Positions 23,673 to 32,260 of a stretch of DNA of 64,000 bases are shown here, in pieces; position 1 is the first letter of the stretch, and each line of letters starts with the position of its first letter. Source of the stretch: SFEL01 sp045603585. GTDB taxonomy: Bacteria > Bacillota > Clostridia > Christensenellales > CAG-138. The position numbers and the translations under genes were made by a program. Location: NCBI GenBank assembly GCA_045603585.1, contig JAZUMK010000023.1:1-64000 (forward strand). Reading direction: 5' to 3'. The notes under the pieces were generated by a model. It was not told the DNA's origin. It saw only the letters and a program-made list of their open reading frames with translations, and ran no database searches.

Positions 23673-24704
23673 ATGTCCGAAGGAATAATCAAGATTTTTG
23701 CCGGCAGCGCCAGCAAGGAATTTGCCAGCCAGATGTGCGAATATCTGGGCAGCCCCATGGGCGATTGCACCACTTTGGTATTCTCCGAGGGAAACACATT
23801 CGTACGCATCAACGAAAGTATCAGAGATAAGGACGTTTACTTTGTTCAGACTCTGGGTCTGGATCCCAACAATGAATTTGCCGAGCTGCTGTTCTTCCTG
23901 GATGCCTTCAAGCGCGCCAGTGCAAACAGCGTTACCGCTATAATCCCTTACTTCAGCTACGCCAAGGGCGACAAGAAGGACGAGCCCCGCGTATCCATCC
24001 GCGGCCGCGTATGCGCCGAGTGCATCGAGCTTGCTGGTGCTGACCGCGTTGTTACCATGGACCTTCACGCCGCTCAGGTACAGGGCTTCTTCAAGAAGCC
24101 TGTTGACCATCTTTACGCTCAGGAGCTGCTTTGCGCATATGCAAGGTATCTGGGTATAGTAAACGATGACCTGGTAGTAGTATCTCCCGATGCAGGCAGC
24201 GCAAAGCGCGCCCGCGCAATGGCCAACGAACTGGGCTGCGCAGTAGCCATCGGCGACAAGATGCGCTCCGGTCACGATGAAAACGCCAAGGTTCTGGAGA
24301 TCATCGGCGACGTAAAGGGCAAGAACTGCATAGTTGTTGACGACTTTACCATCTCCGGCGGCACTCTGGTAGATGTTGCCCACGGCCTTAAGGATAAGGG
24401 CGCAAACGACATTTACGCCTTCCTTTCCCACGTTGTTCTGCAGGAAAAGGGCGTAAAGAAGATAGAAGAGAGCCCCATCAAGCTGCTGGTCTCCACCGAT
24501 ACCGTAAACTGCCCCGCCGTAAAGGGCAGCGAAAAGATCAAGATACTGTCCGCAGCTCCCATGTTTGCAGAGGCCGTACGTCACATTCACGACCGTACCC
24601 CCATGAGCAATCTGTTTGACAATCCCAGCCAGCGTATGCTGACCATGAGCTTTGCCAGCCAGATGTCCCTGGATGATATGATGAAGATGAACAACAAGAA
24701 ATAA
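23673..24704 (+). CDS. Ribose-phosphate pyrophosphokinase-like protein
   Basis: This 343-residue protein matches PRPP synthetase along its length: IKIFAGSASKEFASQM, TLVFSEGNTFVRINESIRD, YFSYAKGDKKDEPR in the ATP flexible-loop position, MDLHAAQVQGFF, VVSPDAGSAKRA and the PRPP loop CIVVDDFTISGGT. The product, PRPP, feeds purine, pyrimidine, His and Trp synthesis. The PRPP loop differs from the usual DD(I/M)xDTxGT (here DDFTISGGT), the loop RQD is KGD, and the protein is about 25 residues longer than the common form. It is a divergent subclass. A canonical Prs may exist elsewhere. RBS is AAGGGGGAA. Confidence 0.88.
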   Translation: MSEGIIKIFAGSASKEFASQMCEYLGSPMGDCTTLVFSEGNTFVRINESIRDKDVYFVQTLGLDPNNEFAELLFFLDAFKRASANSVTAIIPYFSYAKGDKKDEPRVSIRGRVCAECIELAGADRVVTMDLHAAQVQGFFKKPVDHLYAQELLCAYARYLGIVNDDLVVVSPDAGSAKRARAMANELGCAVAIGDKMRSGHDENAKVLEIIGDVKGKNCIVVDDFTISGGTLVDVAHGLKDKGANDIYAFLSHVVLQEKGVKKIEESPIKLLVSTDTVNCPAVKGSEKIKILSAAPMFAEAVRHIHDRTPMSNLFDNPSQRMLTMSFASQMSLDDMMKMNNKK

Positions 24705-24720
24705 CCAAAGCAATTTCTGT

Positions 24721-24750
24721 CGCGCCGCACTTTGCTGCGGCGCGGTTTTT
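24721..24750 (+). terminator. Terminator of the PRPP-synthetase-like gene
   Basis: CGCGCCGCA-CTTTGC-TGCGGCGCG followed by GTTTTT. Confidence 0.9.
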
Positions 24751-24769
24751 ATTAAGCGAGGAACAGCTT

Positions 24770-25435
24770 ATGACATTCTCACAGGCGCTGGATATTCGCC
24801 CCGGCATCACCGCCATAATAGGGGGCGGCGGCAAGACCACCCTCATGCTTACCCTTGCCGCAGAGCTTAAAGAGCGGGGCAGCGTGTTGATCTGCACCAC
24901 CACCCGCATATTCCCTCCGGAGGGGACAGTTACCCTTATAGACCCGGACAGGCAAAGCATAGCGGACGGGCTGGAGCGGCATGGCGTGATATGTGTTGGG
25001 CGAATGTACGGCGAAAAGATCGGCCCATCGGACATACCCCCGGAGGAGCTTGCCCTGCTTGCGGATCATGTAATCGCAGAGGCGGACGGCGCCAAGGGGC
25101 TGCCCCTGAAGGCCCATGCATCCCACGAGCCTGTAATACCCGACGGCGCAAAGGTGATATATGTAATAGGTGCAGACGGAATTGGAAAGCCGATTGCGGA
25201 AGTATGCCACAGGCCGGAGCTTTATGCAGGATCGCTGGGGGTGGATGTAAATCACATTGTCACCCCCGAAGACGCCGCAAAAATGGTGGATCACGGCGAA
25301 ACCGTATTGTTCAACAAGGCAGACAGCCATAGGGACGCGGAAAACGGACGGAAATTTGCCGCAGCCTTCAGCGGAAAAACAGTCATAGCATCGCTGAAAA
25401 ATGAGAACATCGCAGAAATTATTCAGCCAAAATAA
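24770..25435 (+). CDS. yqeC: YqeC-like selenium-dependent hydroxylase accessory protein
   Basis: This 221-residue P-loop protein has ITAIIGGGGKTTLML (Walker A GGGGKTT), CTTTRIFPPEG, VICVGRMYGEKIGP, ADHVIAEADGAKGLPLKAH and an end with HGETVLFNKADSH (NKAD nucleotide motif). This set matches YqeC, which is found only with selenium-dependent molybdenum hydroxylases and is thought to help form or insert the labile selenium cofactor. The matching enzyme cluster (ssnA-ygfK-xdh) lies 11 kb downstream. The function is from family knowledge, not shown here. It is a single gene between two terminators, with a weak GAGG ribosome site. Confidence 0.88.
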   Translation: MTFSQALDIRPGITAIIGGGGKTTLMLTLAAELKERGSVLICTTTRIFPPEGTVTLIDPDRQSIADGLERHGVICVGRMYGEKIGPSDIPPEELALLADHVIAEADGAKGLPLKAHASHEPVIPDGAKVIYVIGADGIGKPIAEVCHRPELYAGSLGVDVNHIVTPEDAAKMVDHGETVLFNKADSHRDAENGRKFAAAFSGKTVIASLKNENIAEIIQPK

Positions 25436-25440
25436 AGCGG

Positions 25441-25475
25441 AGCCGCAGGGGTAATTCCCTGCGGCTTATGTTTTT
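25441..25475. terminator. Bidirectional terminator between yqeC and the hisJ-like gene
   Basis: AGCCGCAGGG-GTAATT-CCCTGCGGCT followed by TATGTTTTT on the plus strand. Its minus-strand flank overlaps the end of the converging gene. Confidence 0.8.
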
Positions 25476-26253
25476 ATATTTTGTGCATTATGGGCTGCAT
25501 GTTTTTGTAGGTGGCGATGTAGCGTATGCCGGCTGCCTTTGCCAGCTCCATTGCTTCTGCTATGCGGTTGCCCACTCTGGCGGGCTTATGGGCATCTGAG
25601 CCAAGGGTAACAAATTCGCCGCCCAGTTCCCGGTAGCGGGAGAATATATCCAGCCCCCATGCAGGGTCTTTTCTCCATGAGGAGGAGTTGATTTCCAGGG
25701 AGCGGCCGCTGTGGATAAGGGTGCGGAAAATATCGTCAAACATCTGGGGGAACATGCTGTATTTCATGGGTCTTTCGGCATAGGGACTGTACTTGGTGCA
25801 GAAGTCATAGTGGCCCATTACGGAAAAATCCGATACCTTTATGGAACGGGTCATCTTTTCTACATAGCAGCTGTAGGTCTCTTCCAGGGTACGGTTTTCA
25901 AAAAATTCAGGGAAGTAGGCATCTATGCCGTCCACCGTATGCACAGAGCCGATGATAAAATCCAGATGCGCATCCTTTGCATGCTGATGGGCCAGCAGGC
26001 TTGCTTCTCGGCCGTCCAGACTTATTTCCATGCCCAGGGAAATATCAAGGGAGGGATAAAGGGGCGCAAGGCGAAGAGCCTCCTCATTGCGGGCGGAGAT
26101 ATCCGCAGGGGTCAGATGGGATCCGTCAAAATCCACATGGTCTGTAAAGCAGATGTGGGTAAGGCCGGCAGCTGCGGCAGCATCCAGCTGCTCCTTTATG
26201 GGGGCTTCGGAATCGCCGGAGTAGCAGGTATGAATATGATAATCGGCAAGCAT
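25474..26253 (-). CDS. PHP-domain histidinol-phosphatase (HisJ/HisK-like)
   Basis: The ATG at 26253 (MLADYHIHTCYSGDSEAPI) begins a 259-residue protein. The much longer upstream frame has no signal and crosses the leuS promoter. Motifs are HIHTCYSGDSE, ICFTDHVDFDG, SLGMEISLDG, DFIIGSVHTVDG, FSVMGHYDF, LEINSSSWRKDP and TLGSDAHKP, the PHP histidinol-phosphatase order. The expected reaction is L-histidinol phosphate to histidinol in histidine synthesis, but no his genes are near, so another phosphoester substrate is possible. The start is divergent from the leuS T-box promoter, with overlapping promoter regions. Confidence 0.85.
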   Translation of the reverse strand: MLADYHIHTCYSGDSEAPIKEQLDAAAAAGLTHICFTDHVDFDGSHLTPADISARNEEALRLAPLYPSLDISLGMEISLDGREASLLAHQHAKDAHLDFIIGSVHTVDGIDAYFPEFFENRTLEETYSCYVEKMTRSIKVSDFSVMGHYDFCTKYSPYAERPMKYSMFPQMFDDIFRTLIHSGRSLEINSSSWRKDPAWGLDIFSRYRELGGEFVTLGSDAHKPARVGNRIAEAMELAKAAGIRYIATYKNMQPIMHKI

Positions 26254-26323
26254 AGCGCAAAATCCTTTCTGAGGGCCATTTGGCCATCGGGTTTCATTAT
26301 ACACCATTTGAATGGCAAAGTCA

Positions 26324-26352
26324 TTGACTTTTGCACAGGGATGAAATATAAT
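26324..26352 (+). promoter_or_regulatory. Promoter of the T-box-leuS transcript
   Basis: TTGACT, 17 nt, TATAAT. Transcription should start near 26359. Confidence 0.8.
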
Positions 26353-26358
26353 GTACGG

Positions 26359-26610
26359 GTATATTGGCAATGATGTGAAACAGTAGGAAAAAGCCGAGTA
26401 AAGCGAGCCGCCGGCATGGTGCGAGGGCGGTACAGGGGCGCTTCCGAAGCTCGTCGCATGGCCACCGGACGTGAAATGCTTTATGATAGCGGCCGGCGCA
26501 TGTCCAGCGTTAAAGGGACATCGAGTGGGCGGCTTTTGCTGCCAACGAGAGTGGTACCACGGAGGCTTAATGGGCTTTCGTCTCTTGATGAGGCGAAAGC
26601 CTTTTTATAT
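26359..26610 (+). promoter_or_regulatory. T-box riboswitch leader of leuS
   Basis: The T-box core GAGAGTGGTACCACGG lies at 26547-26562. A terminator GGGCTTTCG...CGAAAGCC with TTTTTAT lies at 26573-26608, and a structured stem-I region spans about 26370-26520. A CTC triplet in AAGCTCGTCG (near 26455) could be the leucine specifier, but that is tentative. Together with the promoter it fills the 391-bp space before leuS. Confidence 0.92.
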
Positions 26611-26644
26611 GTAAATAAGCAAAATTGCACACGGAGGAAATACA

Positions 26645-29059
26645 ATGGCAGAACGTTACGATCACGACAAAGTGGAACTTAAGTGGCAAAAGATATGGGA
26701 GGACGCTCATTGCTTCGAAGCAAAGAACGACTACACCATGCCCAAGTTCTTCCCCCTTATAGAGTTCCCTTACCCTTCCGCACAGGGTCTGCACGTAGGA
26801 CATCCCCGCTCCAATACCGCGATGGATATCCTTGCCCGTAAGCGCCGCATGGAAGGCTACAACGTACTGTATCCCATCGGCTGGGATGCTTTCGGCCTGC
26901 CCACCGAAAACTACGCCATCAAGACCGGCGCCCATCCCGCAAAGGTCACCTTTGAAAACGCAAACCGTTTCCGTCAGCAGCTCAAGCGCCTTGGCTTCAG
27001 CTTTGACTGGAGCCGCGAGATAAACACCACCGACCCCGCTTACTATAAGTGGACCCAGTGGATCTTCCTCAAGCTGTACGAGAAGGGCCTTGCATACAAG
27101 GCCGAGATACCCATCAACTTCTGCACCTCCTGCAAGGTTGGCCTTGCAAACGAAGAGGTGGTTGACGGCGTATGCGAGCGCTGCGGCGGCACCGTAATTC
27201 AAAAGGTCCGCAGCCAGTGGATGCTCAAGATAACCGAGTACGCCCAGCGCCTTATCGACGATCTGGACGATCTGGACTTTATCGAGAGGGTCAAGATCCA
27301 GCAGAAGAACTGGATCGGCCGCAGCGAGGGTGCAGAGATCACCTTCCCCATCGAGGGCTATCCCGAGGGCCTTAAGGTTTATACCACCCGCTGCGATACG
27401 CTGTTCGGCGCAACCTACATGGTAGTATCCCCCGAGCATCCCATCGTGGAAGCCATGAAGGATGTTATTGAAAACATGGACGAAGTCCGCGCTTATCAGC
27501 AGGCCGCTGCCCGCAAGAGCGATTTGGAGCGCTCCGAGCTGAATAAGGACAAGACCGGCGTTCTGCTCAAGGGCCTCAAGGCAACCAACCCCGTAAACGA
27601 TCAGCCCATCCCCGTATGGATCTCCGATTACGTACTCATGGGCTACGGCACCGGCGCCATCATGGCAGTTCCTGCCCACGATGAGCGTGACTGGGACTTT
27701 GCAAAGAAGTTCGATATGCCCATTATCGAAGTAGTAGCAGGCGGCCGCGATGTTCAGGAAGAGGTTTATACCGATGTTGAAAGCGGCATTCTGGTAAATT
27801 CCGGCTTCCTCAACGGCATGCATGTCAAGGATGCCATCGCCGCCATGATAGACTGGCTGGAAGAAAAGGGCCTTGGCACCCGCAAGGTAAACTACAAGCT
27901 CCGTGACTGGGTATTCACCCGTCAGCGCTATTGGGGCGAGCCCATTCCTCTGGTAAACTGCGAAAAGTGCGGCTGGGTACCCCTTCCCTACGAAGAGCTG
28001 CCCCTGGTACTGCCCGAGATAGAGGATTATCAGCCCACCGATGACGGCTCCTCCGCTCTGGCCCGCGCCACCGAATGGCTCAAGACCACCTGCCCCTGCT
28101 GCGGCGCTCCCGCCGTACGCGAGGCGGATACCATGCCCAACTGGGCAGGCTCCAGCTGGTACTTCCTGCGCTATTGCGATCCTCACAACGACAAGGAGCT
28201 GGCAAGCAAGGAAGCCCTTGAATACTGGATGCCCGTAGACTGGTACAACGGCGGTATGGAGCATACCACCCTGCATCTGCTCTATTCCCGCTTCTGGCAT
28301 AAGTTCCTCTATGATATCGGCGCAGTGCCCACCAAGGAGCCCTATCAGAAGCGCACCAGCCACGGTATGATCCTTGGCGAAAACGGCGAAAAGATGTCCA
28401 AGTCCAGAGGCAATGTTGTAAATCCTGATGACGTTGTAAACGAGATGGGCGCAGACACCTTCCGCATGTACGAGATGTTCATGGGCGCATTTGATCAGCC
28501 CATTCCCTGGAGCACCACCGGTGCCCGCGGCTGCCGCAGGTTTATCGACCGCGTATGGCGTATGCAGGATATGATAAGCGACGCTGAGGGCATCCGTCCC
28601 GAGATGGCCGCAATAGTACACGGCACCATCAAGAAGGTCACCGAGGACTACGAGGCAATGAAGTACAACACTGCCATCGCCGCCATGATGACCTGGGTAA
28701 ACGAAGTTTACAACGTTGGCTCCATCACCAAGGAAGAGTTCCATACTCTCCTGACCCTGCTGAACCCCGTTGCTCCCCATATCACCGAGGAGCTGAACGA
28801 GATGCTGGGCTATACTCAGCCCCTGTATGCCACCGCATGGCCCACCTGGGATGAGAAGGCTCTGGTAAAGAACAGCATCGAGTACGGCGTACAGGTAAAC
28901 GGTAAGATCCGCGCCCGTATCGAGCTGCCTGCCGATATGGCCAAGGAAGAGGTAGAGGCCGCCGCAAAGGCACACGCCGATGTTGTTCCCTTCCTGGAGG
29001 GCAAGACTGTCCGCAAGGTGATCGTTGTAAAGAACATCGTAAACATCGTAGTAGGCTAA
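26645..29059 (+). CDS. leuS: Leucyl-tRNA synthetase
   Basis: This 804-residue bacterial-type LeuRS charges tRNA-Leu. The class I HIGH equivalent is LHVGHPRSNTAMD near residue 49. The zinc-type cysteines CTSCKVGLANEEV and CERCGG follow. The editing domain has VYTTRCDTLFGATYMV and the MAVPAHDERDWDFA block. The KMSKS loop is GEKMSKSRGNVVNP near 580. The C-terminal end (VNGKIRARIELP) is typical. The start follows CGGAGG at good spacing, and the T-box leader shows amino-acid-dependent control. A terminator follows at 29074. Confidence 0.97.
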   Translation: MAERYDHDKVELKWQKIWEDAHCFEAKNDYTMPKFFPLIEFPYPSAQGLHVGHPRSNTAMDILARKRRMEGYNVLYPIGWDAFGLPTENYAIKTGAHPAKVTFENANRFRQQLKRLGFSFDWSREINTTDPAYYKWTQWIFLKLYEKGLAYKAEIPINFCTSCKVGLANEEVVDGVCERCGGTVIQKVRSQWMLKITEYAQRLIDDLDDLDFIERVKIQQKNWIGRSEGAEITFPIEGYPEGLKVYTTRCDTLFGATYMVVSPEHPIVEAMKDVIENMDEVRAYQQAAARKSDLERSELNKDKTGVLLKGLKATNPVNDQPIPVWISDYVLMGYGTGAIMAVPAHDERDWDFAKKFDMPIIEVVAGGRDVQEEVYTDVESGILVNSGFLNGMHVKDAIAAMIDWLEEKGLGTRKVNYKLRDWVFTRQRYWGEPIPLVNCEKCGWVPLPYEELPLVLPEIEDYQPTDDGSSALARATEWLKTTCPCCGAPAVREADTMPNWAGSSWYFLRYCDPHNDKELASKEALEYWMPVDWYNGGMEHTTLHLLYSRFWHKFLYDIGAVPTKEPYQKRTSHGMILGENGEKMSKSRGNVVNPDDVVNEMGADTFRMYEMFMGAFDQPIPWSTTGARGCRRFIDRVWRMQDMISDAEGIRPEMAAIVHGTIKKVTEDYEAMKYNTAIAAMMTWVNEVYNVGSITKEEFHTLLTLLNPVAPHITEELNEMLGYTQPLYATAWPTWDEKALVKNSIEYGVQVNGKIRARIELPADMAKEEVEAAAKAHADVVPFLEGKTVRKVIVVKNIVNIVVG

Positions 29060-29073
29060 ACAAAATAAACATA

Positions 29074-29107
29074 AATGCCGCTCTGTTTCAAACGGGGCGG
29101 CATTTTG
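29074..29107 (+). terminator. Terminator of leuS
   Basis: AATGCCGCTCTGTTT pairs with AACGGGGCGGCATT (some G-U pairs), followed by TTG and an AT-rich stretch. TadA's ATG lies 37 nt further on, so partial read-through is possible. Confidence 0.7.
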
Positions 29108-29143
29108 ATATAATAAAAGAAGAAATGAACGCCGGAGGAAGAT

Positions 29144-29584
29144 ATGCATTCTGAATATATGAAGGCCGCAATAGAGCAGGCGAGGCTTGCCCTTGATATG
29201 GGAGAAGTGCCTGTTGGGGCAGTGGTGGTGAAGGATGAAAAAATAATCGCCGCCGCCCACAATCTGGTGGAGCGGAATAAGGATGCATCCGCCCATGCTG
29301 AAATGCTGGCCATTGGTATGGCTGCAAAGGCTGTTGGGGACTGGCGGCTTTCCGGCTGTACGCTTTACGTTACCCTTGAGCCCTGCCCTATGTGCACAGG
29401 AGCAATACTCAACAGCCGCATAAGCGAAGTGGTATTCGGTGCATTTGATGAAGAAATGGGCTGCTGCGGCTCCCGTACAGACCTTACCGACGGCCTGCTT
29501 GCAAGGCGCGTAAGGTGCATCGGCGGCATAATGGAGCAGGAGTGTGCCGCCCTTTTATCCGAGGCCTTCAGGCGCAGCAGATAA
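29144..29584 (+). CDS. tadA: tRNA-specific adenosine deaminase
   Basis: This 146-residue zinc deaminase has SAHAEMLAI (HAE, catalytic Glu) and TLEPCPMCTGAIL (PCxxC). These ligate zinc, and a GEVPVGAVVV start helix-strand precedes them. It converts A34 to inosine in tRNA-Arg so that one tRNA reads CGU, CGC and CGA. FGAFDEEMGCCGS matches the substrate-binding loop of TadA. RBS is CCGGAGGAAG. A terminator follows at 29600. Confidence 0.95.
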   Translation: MHSEYMKAAIEQARLALDMGEVPVGAVVVKDEKIIAAAHNLVERNKDASAHAEMLAIGMAAKAVGDWRLSGCTLYVTLEPCPMCTGAILNSRISEVVFGAFDEEMGCCGSRTDLTDGLLARRVRCIGGIMEQECAALLSEAFRRSR

Positions 29585-29599
29585 AAACATAAACAACAG

Positions 29600-29635
29600 C
29601 CCGCATGGTACATGTCATGCGGGTTTACTTTTTTG
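29600..29635 (+). terminator. Terminator of tadA
   Basis: CCCGCATG, an 8-nt loop, CATGCGGG, then TTTACTTTTTTG. Confidence 0.85.
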
Positions 29636-29676
29636 CCCTTCTGCTGAAACTACTCACATAAGGGAGGGAAAACCGC

Positions 29677-29805
29677 ATGCTTAAATCACATAAAGGAATA
29701 AACCTCAGAGCGGACGCAAAGGACGCATTGAGGGCACTGAACCAGCTGATGGGCTGGGAAGAAGGAAACAAAGCCGATAAAAGACAAAAAGGACAGGCAA
29801 AATAG
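29677..29805 (+). CDS. Possible 42-residue basic small protein
   Basis: ATG at 29677 with AGGGAGGG 8-9 nt upstream opens 42 codons, ending in TAG. The product begins MLKSHKGINLRADAKDALRA, then has LNQLMGWEEG and a lysine-rich end KRQKGQAK. It is mostly helical and basic. It is not recognised. A terminator lies before it and a terminator-like hairpin after it (29853-29885), so it occupies its own small transcription slot. Its coding status is uncertain. The good ribosome site is the main support. Confidence 0.5.
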   Translation: MLKSHKGINLRADAKDALRALNQLMGWEEGNKADKRQKGQAK

Positions 29806-29826
29806 CGGCAGCGGCTTTGCCCTGCA

Positions 29827-29855
29827 TGGAAACAGCCGCAGATATATGGTATAAT
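29827..29855 (+). promoter_or_regulatory. Promoter of the two-component system
   Basis: TGGAAA, 17 nt, TATAAT. Its -10 overlaps the left arm of the hairpin at 29853. Confidence 0.5.
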
Positions 29856-29885
29856 GCCCAAAAAGACAAAGGGCATTATTTTTTT
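29853..29885 (+). terminator. Terminator-like hairpin between the small ORF and the response regulator
   Basis: AATGCCC, an 11-nt loop, GGGCATT followed by ATTTTTTTG. Transcripts from the -10 at 29850 would start inside the loop and so escape it, while upstream transcripts would be stopped. Confidence 0.6.
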
Positions 29886-29899
29886 GAAAGGGGCATACC

Positions 29900-30568
29900 A
29901 TGCGGATACTTGTCGCCGAGGATGAAAGGGATCTTAATAACGTTATATGCAATAAACTCAGGGCGTCCGGATACAGCGTGGATGCCTGCTTCAACGGCAC
30001 GGATGCGCTGGACTACATACTGCTCCATCGCTATGACGGCGTATTGATGGATATAATGATGCCGGGCATGGATGGCTATGAGGTGGTACGCAGGCTGCGC
30101 GAGAAAAACAATGCCACTCCTGTGCTGTTCCTTACTGCCCGCGACAGCACAGAGGACATTGTAAAGGGCCTTGATATGGGCGCAAACGATTACCTTATCA
30201 AGCCTTTCTCCTTTGATGAGCTGCTGGCCCGTATAAGGGTGATGACTCGCAATGTGGCTGCCCATACCAGCGTATACACTGTGGCGGACCTTACCGTGGA
30301 CAGTGCCGCCCGTACCGTAAAGAGGGGAAAGGACATAATTGATCTGTCCCCCAAGGAGTTTGCCCTTCTGGAGTATCTTATTATAAATAAGGGAACCGTA
30401 TTGAGCCGTGAATCCATCGAGGACCATATTTACGATGTGGATTACGAGGGCGGCTCAAATGTTGTAAATGTATATATCCGCTTCCTCAGGCGAAAGATAG
30501 ACGAGCCCTATGATGTAAAGCTTATACATACAGTTCGCGGCGCAGGATACGTACTCAGGGAGGAATAA
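29900..30568 (+). CDS. OmpR/PhoB-family response regulator
   Basis: This 222-residue protein has a receiver domain (MRILVAEDERDLNNVI, phosphoacceptor Asp51 in LMDIMMPGMDG, and the FLTARD and LIKPF switch residues). A winged-helix output domain follows (about 125-220, with ELLARIRVMTRN linker, LSPKEFALLEYLI, RRKIDEP and VRGAGYVL). It binds DNA as a phosphorylated dimer. Its stop overlaps the kinase start by one base (TAATG), so the two are translationally coupled. Target genes are not obvious; no resistance or transport genes are adjacent. Confidence 0.93.
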   Translation: MRILVAEDERDLNNVICNKLRASGYSVDACFNGTDALDYILLHRYDGVLMDIMMPGMDGYEVVRRLREKNNATPVLFLTARDSTEDIVKGLDMGANDYLIKPFSFDELLARIRVMTRNVAAHTSVYTVADLTVDSAARTVKRGKDIIDLSPKEFALLEYLIINKGTVLSRESIEDHIYDVDYEGGSNVVNVYIRFLRRKIDEPYDVKLIHTVRGAGYVLREE

Positions 30569-31914
30569 TGAACAAGATATCCGTAAAGCTCATAATAACC
30601 TTCTGGTTTACCATGCTGATGGTGGCGATTTCCGCGCTGGTGATGGTATTCATGCTTACTGCCAGCCGCCTTACCATGGAGCAGGATATGCAGCGCCGCA
30701 TAGTGGACGGCGTGCGGGATAACCGCAACGACGTTCGATACAACGATGACACAATACAGGCGGGCGGCGGCTTCAGATACTATGTAAATGGCGTATACTG
30801 CGTAATTTACGATGGGGATTACAACAAAATAGCCGGCGAATTTCCCGAGGGCTTTGAAACCAATGCAGAGTTTCAGGATGGAAAGCTTAGAACTGCCCAG
30901 TATGACGGCAAAAGCTACTACATATACGACAGCTATATTACCTTCAAAAACGGTAAGCATGCCTGGATAAGGGGAGTTTCCCTTACCACCACCACGGTTA
31001 CCGTTGCCAGCACCGTTGCAAAGGTATCCTCCTACGTTTTGCCCAGCGTTGTTATAGCTTCCGCCATCGGCGGCTATTTTATCACCAACCGTGCCCTTAA
31101 GCCTATCGAAAAGGTGGCCAGGGTATCCGACGAAATATCCGAGGGCAGAGACCTTTCGCGGCGGCTTAATATGCAGAACGAAACCATGGAAGCATATATG
31201 CTGGCCCAAAGCTACGACAAGATGCTGGAGCGACTGGAGCGGTCATTTGATATGGAAAAGCAATTCACGTCAAATGCATCCCATGAGCTGCGCACCCCTA
31301 CGGCGGTCATAATATCCCAGTGCGAATATGCATTGGAACACGACAAAACCCCGGAGGATTATCGCGAGACCATAGGCGTGATCAAGCGGCAGGCACGCCG
31401 CATGAACACGGTGGTATCCCAGCTGCTGAATTTTGCCCGCCTTGAGCAGGGCACTCAGAAGGTGCGGCTGGAGCATGCAAACCTGAGCGATATAGTGGAA
31501 GCGGTCTGTGAGGAGCAGGAGGAGCTGAACGATACCGTTACCTTTGAAAAGGATATTGAGCCGGATATCAGCGCAACCGTTGACGTGACCATGATAACCC
31601 GCATGCTGGAAAACCTTATAACCAATGCCTGCAAGTTTGGCGGAAAGCATGTTAAGGTGGGGCTGTATAGGGATAGCGGACAGATATGCATGTTTGTCAG
31701 GGATGACGGCATAGGCATAGCGAAGGAGGATCAGCCAAAGGTATGGGACAGATTCTGGCAGGCCGATCCCTCCCGCACCGATAATAAGGGCGGCAGCAAC
31801 GGCCTTGGCCTTTCCATGGTAAAGCAGATAGCAGAGCTTCACGGAGGCGAAATGAGCCTTGAAAGCGCCCCCAGGCGCGGCAGCACATTTGTCTTTACCA
31901 TGAACGAGGCATAA
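30568..31914 (+). CDS. Sensor histidine kinase, partner of the upstream response regulator
   Basis: This 448-residue membrane protein has TM1 at about 8-31 and an outside domain of about 115 residues. TM2 is near 150-172, followed by HAMP (residues about 173-225: ITNRALKPIEKVARVSDEI). The HisKA box SNASHELRTPTAV has His239. The ATPase domain carries NLITNACKFGG (N box), DDGIGIAKED (G1), WDRFWQADPSRT and GGSNGLGLSMVKQI (G2). It resembles EnvZ/BaeS-type sensors. The signal is unknown. A strong terminator follows at 31933, so it ends the operon. Confidence 0.93.
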   Translation: MNKISVKLIITFWFTMLMVAISALVMVFMLTASRLTMEQDMQRRIVDGVRDNRNDVRYNDDTIQAGGGFRYYVNGVYCVIYDGDYNKIAGEFPEGFETNAEFQDGKLRTAQYDGKSYYIYDSYITFKNGKHAWIRGVSLTTTTVTVASTVAKVSSYVLPSVVIASAIGGYFITNRALKPIEKVARVSDEISEGRDLSRRLNMQNETMEAYMLAQSYDKMLERLERSFDMEKQFTSNASHELRTPTAVIISQCEYALEHDKTPEDYRETIGVIKRQARRMNTVVSQLLNFARLEQGTQKVRLEHANLSDIVEAVCEEQEELNDTVTFEKDIEPDISATVDVTMITRMLENLITNACKFGGKHVKVGLYRDSGQICMFVRDDGIGIAKEDQPKVWDRFWQADPSRTDNKGGSNGLGLSMVKQIAELHGGEMSLESAPRRGSTFVFTMNEA

Positions 31915-31932
31915 ATACATATAATATGCAAC

Positions 31933-31956
31933 AAAAGCCGCTTTTGCGGCTTTTTT
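31933..31956 (+). terminator. Terminator of the two-component operon
   Basis: AAAAGCCGC-TTTT-GCGGCTTTT with TTTTTT. The remaining bases to 32247 hold a 14-bp palindrome ATTTCCCGGGAAAT at 31984-31997 and an AT-rich stretch. I see no convincing gene there, and no clear -35/-10 pair for the decarboxylase. Confidence 0.9.
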
Positions 31957-32260
31957 CCCGGGGAATAAAGGAAAAACACAGAAATTTCCCGGGAAATCGT
32001 ATATTTTGGGGGATTTTTCAAAAAGGGTGTTTACAAACGGGGATATAATGAATATAATTACTAAGCGGTTTTGCGATAGGTATAAGTTATGGTTGACTTA
32101 CCCAGAAAAACGTGAAAAAATATAGATAACGTCTTGATAAAATCGCTTATGTTGGTTTTTAAAAGAAACTTCTGTGAGTGCATGGTATATAACGGCCGCT
32201 TATGTCATATGAGCAGCCGATGGTTCACCCATAATACATAATAATACGGAGGAAAAAACC

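Noticed and set aside
26567..29296. 909-residue minus-strand frame opposite leuS
   Set aside because: It is a shadow of leuS, with the same composition bias. It crosses the leuS start, T-box terminator and the tadA start, and shows no domain motif.
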